Assembly: GCA_015488125.1 (NCBI GenBank)
Contig: WFOJ01000235.1
Coordinates: 1-12,849, forward strand
From: Mariprofundaceae bacterium
GTDB taxonomy: Bacteria > Pseudomonadota > Zetaproteobacteria > Mariprofundales > Mariprofundaceae
Length of the DNA stretch: 12,849 nucleotides
Reading direction: 5' to 3'
How positions within the stretch are numbered: position 1 is the stretch's first letter; each line of letters opens with the position of its first letter. The translations under genes and the position numbers were made by a program. The notes below the pieces were generated by a model that was given only the letters and a program-made list of their open reading frames with translations, made no database searches and was not told the DNA's origin. Below are positions 1 through 7,300 of the stretch, piece by piece.

Positions 1-1014
1 ACGATCAATGCCGGTGCCAACAAGCTCGTCTGTGCGGTTGTCACCATTCCGGCAACACAGGCTCCGGGCACGGTGGATATTTATTTCCGCGCCAAGTCAC
101 CGACATCCAATGCCTTGGATATCAAAACCGATGCTGTCACCATCCGCACGGTACGCAGCCTGCAAATCACCACCAATAATGCCGGTCAGGTATTCCCCGG
201 TGGCTCTGTGGTCTATACGCATACCATCACCAACGTGGGTAACGTGGCTGAAGGCACTGTGGCAACAGGCAGTGAGACTGCAGCGACCAGTAGTGTGATT
301 ATCGATGGTTACACCAATGCGCAGAACTCGCTTTCCGGCAATGGCTGGACTTCAGTGGTGTATTGGGACAAGGACAACAGCGGTACGCTGAACGCGACCG
401 ACCCTGTGGTCACCGATCTGTTCAGTTTAAGTGGCGGTACAAATGGTGCTTCCGTGGCTGCTGGTCTGGATGTTGCTGAATCCGCGACCTTGTTCGTCAA
501 GGTCTTTGCACCGCTCGGCGCGGCAGTGAACGACATCAATACCACGACCATTACAGCGACGGCAGCAACGGCTATCAATGCGGTAGCTGCACCAGCAGCG
601 GTCAGCAATCAGGACAATACCACGGTGATTGCCGGTCAGGTTCGTCTGGTGAAGACCCAGGCGCTGGACGCACTCTGCGATGGCTATGCGGACACAGCCT
701 TCTCCACCGCTGATTTACAAGGTAACCCGGGTCAGTGTATTCGCTATCAGGTAGTGGCAACCAATGCCGGTACGGCAGATGTCACCAGCCTGGTTGTCTC
801 CGATTCAACGCCTGCGAATACCACCTATCACGCGGCTACCGATGCTGGCTGTACAGCGAATGTCGGTGCTGCACCAGTTGCTGCCAGCACTACTGTGGGC
901 ACGGTAACTGCCACGCCTGCCTGTGGTGCAGCCGGAACGATCAGCATCAATGTTGGCACATTAACACCAACACAATCGGCAACGATTCAGTTTGGCGTGC
1001 GCATTGCACCTTAA
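1..1014 (+). CDS. DUF11-repeat secreted/surface protein, 5'-truncated by the window
   Basis: The frame is open from base 1 to the TAA at 1012-1014, giving at least 337 residues; the true start and any signal peptide lie upstream of the window. The translation is Thr/Ala/Val/Asn-rich with no hydrophobic segment, as in extracellular beta-sandwich repeats. A first domain begins near residue 62 with PGGSVVYTHTITNVGN, the signature of DUF11/TIGR01451-type repeats. It carries an EF-hand-like loop, DKDNSGTLNATD (residues 123-134, nt 367-402). A second DUF11-like domain starts near residue 214 and ends the protein with GTLTPTQSATIQFGVRIAP, a normal final strand for such a domain. No C-terminal anchor, barrel, LPXTG or PEP-CTERM signal is visible, so attachment, if any, must be N-terminal or through a partner. 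A terminator follows, so this gene is probably a transcription unit separate from the next operon. A structural surface or secreted role is inferred; no enzyme motif is seen. Confidence 0.9.
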   Translation, partial: TINAGANKLVCAVVTIPATQAPGTVDIYFRAKSPTSNALDIKTDAVTIRTVRSLQITTNNAGQVFPGGSVVYTHTITNVGNVAEGTVATGSETAATSSVIIDGYTNAQNSLSGNGWTSVVYWDKDNSGTLNATDPVVTDLFSLSGGTNGASVAAGLDVAESATLFVKVFAPLGAAVNDINTTTITATAATAINAVAAPAAVSNQDNTTVIAGQVRLVKTQALDALCDGYADTAFSTADLQGNPGQCIRYQVVATNAGTADVTSLVVSDSTPANTTYHAATDAGCTANVGAAPVAASTTVGTVTATPACGAAGTISINVGTLTPTQSATIQFGVRIAP

Positions 1015-1034
1015 ACTGATCTGACGATTCCCCT

Positions 1035-1053
1035 GCCGGGAGGGCATCCCGGC
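1035..1053 (+). terminator. GC-rich hairpin just after gene 1
   Basis: GCCGGGA (1035-1041) pairs with TCCCGGC (1047-1053) as a perfect 7-bp stem around a 5-base loop. Only a short TTT follows (1055-1057), so alone it is a weak intrinsic terminator. It may be a 3'-end stabilising hairpin or the upstream half of a tandem terminator together with the hairpin that begins six bases later. Confidence 0.5.
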
Positions 1054-1058
1054 GTTTG

Positions 1059-1096
1059 ATGTGTGGGCGGGGTTCTGCCCCGTCCATACATTTTTT
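1059..1096 (+). terminator. Strong rho-independent terminator of gene 1
   Basis: Bases 1059-1072 pair with 1078-1091 in a 14-bp stem that includes two G-T wobbles and a block of GC pairs near the loop. The loop is TTCTG (1073-1077). The T-run TTTTTT (1091-1096) follows; its first T can still pair with A1059. A long stem, small loop and T-run are the standard form of an intrinsic terminator. Its place 45 bases after the gene 1 stop and 66 bases before the next start separates gene 1 from the downstream operon. Confidence 0.85.
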
Positions 1097-1148
1097 ATTC
1101 GATGCGATTGAACATCCACGCGGTATTGCGAATGCAACCGTAATCCGT

Positions 1149-1160
1149 AGGGGCATCCCT
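1149..1160 (+). promoter_or_regulatory. Ribosome binding site of gene 2, inside a small hairpin
   Basis: AGGGG (1149-1153) lies 8 bases before the GTG at 1162, which is good Shine-Dalgarno spacing and the main reason for choosing this start. The same bases sit in a short inverted repeat: AGGG (1149-1152) can pair with CCCT (1157-1160) around a 4-base loop. It is short, so strong control is not claimed, but it could dampen initiation. Confidence 0.55.
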
Positions 1161-1161
1161 C

Positions 1162-1302
1162 GTGGTTGCCCAGGCGTATACCCCCACGCAAAAACGTGAC
1201 AACAAGAAAAAAGGATTGGTTATTCTGATTGTGAACTTTGCGCTGCGCATATCGCTGGCTGTATTGCTGCTGATGATTAGCAGCGCTGTGCTTTGTGCTG
1301 CG
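1162..1302 (+). other. Predicted long Sec signal peptide of gene 2
   Basis: Residues 1-47 contain a basic n-region (KRDNKKK at 11-17) and an unusually long hydrophobic stretch interrupted by Arg29. They end in LCAA before PVAG, with probable cleavage after Ala47. If translation started at the in-frame GTG at 1231 instead, the remaining 24 residues (MNFALR plus hydrophobic core) would look like a standard signal peptide, but that codon has no well-spaced ribosome binding site. Confidence 0.7.
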
Positions 1303-4300
1303 CCCGTGGCAGGCAGCTTCATCAGCAATCAGGCGCAGTCCTCCTATATCGACAGCTCTTCCGGTCTGCACAGCAATCTTTCCTCCAATACCGTACGTGC
1401 CCGCGTCCTGCCCCTTCAGGGCATACAGCTTGACCGTAATCAAACACAAGGTGTTTCTCCCGGCGGCACCGTCTACCTCAGCCACACGCTTACCAACACG
1501 GGCAATAGCAGTGCAAATTATTTGCTCAGTGCCCTGAATCTGCTGAATGATGCCTACGATCTGAATAATCTGCGAATTATTCATGATACCAATGGCAACG
1601 GCGTGGCTGATGCAGGTGAAACAGTGCTGACTCCCGCCACGCCGCTGCCACTGGCTGCCGGGGCATCCACCAGCCTGCTGCTGACCGGCAGTGTACCGGC
1701 GACAGTGGCCTTTGATGTGTATGCCTATGTTCAGCTCACGGCGCGTATCGCTGGTACGACCCGCTCTGCTGTTAACACCGATGGCGTTGTTTCGCGCAAT
1801 GGCGCAATCATTGCTATCAGCAAATCGGTGGATATTCCCAATGCCATGCGCAATGATGTGCTGACCTATACGCTGAATGCTCGCAATACCGGCGTCAGTG
1901 CAGCCATCGGGCGTAGCATCAGCATTGATGGCTATACCTTGCAGCGGGTGATTATTCATGATGTTATTCCGGCCAACACAACGTTTGCTGCGTTTCGCAA
2001 TACTGGTGGTGGCCAGGCTTTATACCACCGTTTTGGCGATCCCCTGCATACCTATCTCAGCACACCACCCGCCAGTCTGGCGCAAATTGATGCCGTGGCT
2101 GTGGCCTTCAGCCGTTTTCCGGCCAACAGCGCGCTGACCATGCAGTTTGCCGTCACCGTCAACCAGAATGCCTCCGGGCCGGTGAATAACAGCGGCGCAG
2201 TATATTTTCATGATGCACTGAATCCGGCGCTAACGCAAAGCCCTTCCAACACCGTACAAACGAATGTCAGCCTGTTGCCGCCCACCATGGATTACTATAC
2301 CAATAACCTTTATCAGGTGGTGACACCGGCAACCATACTGGGCAATCCGCTCTACTTGCAGGCCAGCGCTGCCAGCTGTAATGTGGATCCACAACGGGCG
2401 GAAACGCGAACGGTGATCATCAGTTCTGCCCTGACGGGTGACAGTGAACAATATGTGCTCGTGGAAACCGGTCCCAATACCGGTGTTTTCCGATTGCAGA
2501 CAGCCGTCGGCATCCCGACGCAGGATGCGCGCCTGGTGGCCGTGGTAATCAATAATGGTACGATTGAGACGCTGACCAATGATGCCCTGACGGCCAGCAT
2601 GCCCGGTTGTGGCACTGCCTCGGTGACCACACAAATTCTTGTTGATCCGGTTGGCTGCACCTTTGATTCGCAAACCGGTGCTGGCCTTGCCGGTAGTACA
2701 GTGACGCTGATTGATGTCACAGGTCAGGGTAATGGTGGCAATGCCGGTGGTGCAGCAACAGTCTTTGCTGCTGACGGCATCACACCACTATCAGCCACGC
2801 AAGTGACGGACAGTTATGGTTGTTATCAGTTTCCGACGGTGCCACCGAGCACTTATCGCATTCAGGTGCAGCCACCAGGTGGCTATCTGTTTCCTTCTGC
2901 TACGCCGGTAGCACAATTGCCCGCTGGCTATACTGTTACCGGCGATCCTGTGAACGGTGGCGCATCCTATGGCGGCAACTTCATCGTCTCGGCAGCAACA
3001 GGCGCGGTCACGGTGAACTTTCCGCTGGATTCCTACACGGCTGCCGTGGCCGCCAGCGGCAGCGTTAATGTGTACAAACAGGTCAGCACCACCAATGCCG
3101 CCCCCGGTGCAACACTGAGTTATACACTGACGGCTACAAATCCGGGGCTGGGCAACGCGCCACCCGTGCCACTGCTGGTCGATGGCGTGACTGCTTCCAT
3201 GGTACTGGTACGTGATATTATTCCGGCCAATACCACGTTCAGCGGCATTACCAGTGCCGCAGCATCCACTGTTCTCTATCACATCAGCGGCGTGCCGCAG
3301 GATCAGTACACAACCGTTCCCCCGGCCACCCTGAACAACGTTGATGCTGTTGCCTTTGCCTACACCACGTTTCCGCCAGGGAGTCATGAGGTATTAGGCT
3401 TCAACGTGATCATCAACGGCAATGCAACTGGCAATATCAATAACACGGCGGTGGCACTTTATCGCGATGTTTATGCCAATACCGTGTACAACGCCTCCAA
3501 TAGCACTGCTGTGGCCACAGTGCTGACGGCACCCATAATTGATTACTATACCGACACCAGCTACAGTCGTATTGCACCAGCCATTGGCATTGGCTATCCA
3601 CTGTATGTGCAGGCCAGCGCCTCATCGTGCAATGTGAATCCACTGCTTGCCGAGCAGCGTCCTGTGACCATTACCTCGGCACTGACCGGCGATACTGAAA
3701 CCCTGATGTTTCAGGAAACAGGTCCCAATACAGGTATTTTTCAGATGGCTACCAGCCCCTATAATCTGCCAACCCGCGACGGCAGCCTGTTTCCCGCGAC
3801 CCTGAACAATGGCATCATGGAAGTGTTGAATCAGGATACACTGACGGCAACGATTACCAGTTGCGGCACGGCCATCACCGCCCGCACCAATATTTTGGTT
3901 GACCCCGGTGGCACGGTGTTTGACAGCAATACCGGTCAGCCCATTCCCGGCGTGTCGGTGACGCTGATCGACAATGCCACCGGCCTGCCTGCCACGGTTC
4001 TGCAATTTAATGGCGTAACGCCTGCGCCGAATACGGTCATCACCGATGCCTACGGCTTTTTCCAGTTTCCGCTGGTGGCACCGGGCAATTATCACCTGCA
4101 GATTGCAGCCGTGCCCAATGGTTACACTTATCCATCCACCGTGCCGCTGGCACAACTGCCGCCGCAATATACCATTCTTGGCAACCCCAATGCGGTGGCC
4201 ACCAGTGGCTCATATGGTGGCACCTTCAGCGTTACGCCGGCAGCCGGACCGGTGGTGCTGGATGTGCCTATGGATCCCATACCGGCCATCGGGCTGGTGG

Positions 4301-7300
4301 TCAGCAAGGTGGCTTCAACAGATACCGTGGAACTCGGCGGTTATGTGGATTACACCGTCAGCATCAGGAGCACACTGACCGTTGATATTAACCAGGTCGT
4401 GATGCACGATGTGTTGCCGCACGGTTTTGTCTATATTCACGGTAGTGGCACACGGGATGGTACGGCGATTGCTGATCCGGCGGGTGCGCCCGGCCCTCAG
4501 CTAAACTTCAATATCGGCGTGCTGCGGGCAGGCGCCACCACCACCTTCCGCTATCGGGCACGGGTTGGCGTGGGCAGCCTTCAGGGCGATGGCAATAATA
4601 TTGCCTGGGCGCAATCGCCCGTGCTGCGCTCCAATACAGCAATGGCGAAAGTGAAAGTAACGGCAGGCATGCTTGGTGATCAGGCTTATCTGTTTGGTAA
4701 AGTGTATATGGATTGTGATGGCAATCGTATGCAGGGTAAGGAAGAAATCGGTATTCCCGGTGTTCGTCTCTATCTGGAGGATGGCACTTTTGCGATTACC
4801 GATGTCGAGGGCAAGTGGAGCCTGTACGGCCTGAAGCCGCGCACCCATGTGGTCAAGGTGGATCGCATCACCTTGCCCAAAGGCGCGCAGATGAGCAATT
4901 TGTCGAATCGTCATGGCGGCGTGGGTGATAGCCGTTTTGTGGATTTGAAAAAAGGCGACTGGCATCGCGCTGATTTTGCCCTGAATAACTGCACGGAAAG
5001 CATCCGCGCCGAGGTCTATGAGCGGCGTGACCAGGGCAGCGTACAGGTTTCCGAATTACAACGCAGCATCAACGCTACCGGTGTGGCAGCAGGTCTGAAG
5101 GCCTTGCCCTATGGTCAGCGCTCACCGGTTGCCAGTGGCATGTTGACTCCGCAGCAGCCTTTGCCCGGCTTTGAGCAACCGGATGTGCCAGGCGGCCTGA
5201 ACAGCAAGAACAGCCATTTACCTGTTGCTCCGGTAGGCGAGGTCATGCAGGCGGAAATCGAACAACGCATGCATCTGATGAACAATCATTTTGGTTTTGT
5301 TGATCTGCATGACGGCGATACGCTGCCTTACACGCAGAGCAATGTGCTGATCAAGGGAGAATTGCGCAGTACGTTCAAACTATGGGTTAACGGCGATCTG
5401 ATTTCCGGCAAAAAGATCGGCATGCGCAGCAGTTTACAGGCCAGAGGGCTGGAACTTTGGCAATATATCGGCCTGAGCCTGAAGCCGGGTAAAAACACCT
5501 TGCGGGCAGCCGTGTATGACCCCTTTGGCAACAAGCGTGGTGAGAAAACCATTCATCTGATTGCCCCCGGAGAACTGGCGCAACTGAAGCTGACCATCCC
5601 GGACAGCGCCGATGCCGACGGGCATTCACCGGTGACAGTAGCCGTGGAACTGGCCGATGCCCATGGCGTACCGGTAACAGTGCGCACGCCGCTAACGCTG
5701 GAAACATCGCTGGGACGCTGGAAGGCAAAAGATGTGAACCCGCAGGAGCAGGGTGTACAGGTATTCATGGAAGGTGGCCGGCAGGAATTTTTGCTTTACC
5801 CGCCGCAACAGCCAGGCGAGGCAACAATCCGTATCAGCAGCGGCATAATTGAAAAAATCGTACAGCTCGACTTTTTGCCACCATTGCGGCCCATGATCGC
5901 TGTCGGCGTGCTTGAAGGGCGAATTCAGGTCAACAGCTTTAATCTGAAAAACATCCAGCCAGTACGCCAGCGGGACAGCTTTGAACAACAGTTGCGGTTG
6001 TTTGCACGCAGCAATGGCAAGCGGGAAGCAGCGGCGCGGGCGGCAGTTTTTCTGAAAGGGCGTGTGCTGGGCAGCTATTTGCTGACTGCTGCCTATGATT
6101 CGGATAAAACGACCAAAGCACGCCTGCTGCGCGATATTCAGCCGGGCAGTTACTATCCGATTTATGGCGATTCAGCGCTCAAAGGCTTTGATGCGCAATC
6201 CACGACCCGCCTCTATGTACGCCTTGATCATGATCGTTCGTGGATGTTGTATGGCGATTTTACGACCCAGGCCGATGCGCAGGATCCACGCAAGTTATCG
6301 CTGTATAATCGAACGCTTAGTGGTGTGCAGCAACACTACGAAAATACCCTGGTCAGCGTGGATGGCTTTGCTACCCATGATGTCAGCCGTCAGGTGGTGG
6401 ATGAAATTGCCGCCAACGGCACTTCCGGCCCTTATTACCTGAACAACACCACCATGCTGGTCAACAGCGAAAAAGTGGAAGTGCTGGTGCGTGACCGTAA
6501 TCAGCCTTCGCTCATTCTGAAAACCACGCCGATGCAGCGCTTTGCAGATTATGCGATTGATGCGCTTACCGGACGACTGATCATGAATGCCCCGGTAGCC
6601 AGCCTTGATGCGAATCTGAATCCGCAATCCATTCGCATCACCTACGAAGTAACGCAAGGCACGCAGGCATTCTGGACTGGCGGTATCAACGGTCAGCTGC
6701 ATCTGGGCAGTCATGTGACCGTTGGTGCCAGTCATGTGCGGGACAGAAATCCGCTAAATCCGACGCGCCTTTCCGGCACGTACGCGCAGTTCAGACTGGG
6801 CGACAAATTCAGTGCTATTGTCGAGGGTGCGCGCAGTCATACGCTGGGCAAGGGCAAGGGCAACGCCCGGCGAGCGGAAATTCAGTTCAAACAGGGCAAA
6901 ACACAGGGGCGCGTGTACCTTGGCCGTGCGGATGTCACTTTTGTTAATCCATCGGCGGCCCTGAATGCCGGACGCGAAGAACGCGGCGCGGAGTTAAACA
7001 CGCAACTGGGCAAAACCACGCAACTCAAGGCCAGGGCATTGCTCAGTAAAAACAAAAGCAACGGCTCGCAGCGACGCGGCGCTGATATTGCGATCAATCA
7101 GTCGCTGGGGCATTATCTGCACGCAGAAGCAGCTTATCGTCACAGCCGGGACAGCAGCGGCGCGGCATCAACAACAGGTGCCATCGCCGGGCCAAACAGG
7201 CTTGACAGCGGACGGCTGAAACTATCGTCACAGATACCTGGTATGGAAGCGCTGGGTGTGTATGGTGAATATGAGCGCGATTTGCGCGATGCCCGGAAGC

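Larger units (their letters stand above)
1015..1161 (+). other. Intergenic region between gene 1 and the operon
   Basis: This is the only non-coding stretch of any length in the window. It contains two adjacent GC-rich hairpins (1035-1053 and 1059-1091), a T-run, and about 60 bases of leader before the GTG start at 1162. The promoter of the downstream operon should lie after the terminator, around 1097-1148, or be supplied by read-through. The best sigma70-like -35 is TTGAAC at 1108-1113, but no good -10 sits at the right distance, so no promoter is called. The 9-mer GGGCATCCC occurs twice, at 1042-1050 in the first hairpin and at 1151-1159 over the ribosome binding site. Confidence 0.8.

Noticed and set aside
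73..75. ATG at 73 as the start of gene 1
   Set aside because: The frame is open back to base 1 with the same composition; there is no ribosome binding site before 73 and no signal peptide after it. The gene is simply cut by the window.
1108..1136. Promoter for gene 2 from TTGAAC (1108-1113)
   Set aside because: The hexamer at the proper distance (AATGCA, 1131-1136) is a poor -10 and no better pair was found, so no promoter is called.
1207..1212. Run of six A near the gene 2 start as a phase-variation tract
   Set aside because: Six bases is short for slippage control, and other A6 runs occur inside the gene without apparent meaning.
1285..1299. Lipoprotein signal in gene 2 around AVLC (Cys45)
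   Set aside because: The residue before Cys is Leu rather than Gly/Ala/Ser, and the protein has its own C-terminal barrel; signal peptidase I cleavage fits better.
961..1959. Long open frame on the - strand (332 codons) and similar antisense frames at 2230-2673, 2791-3387, 3622-4167, 4501-4965 and 8813-9361
   Set aside because: They lie opposite well-supported + strand genes. Their translations are rich in His, Arg, Cys and Gln, with no domain order, signal peptide or ribosome binding site, as expected from the antisense of these codons.
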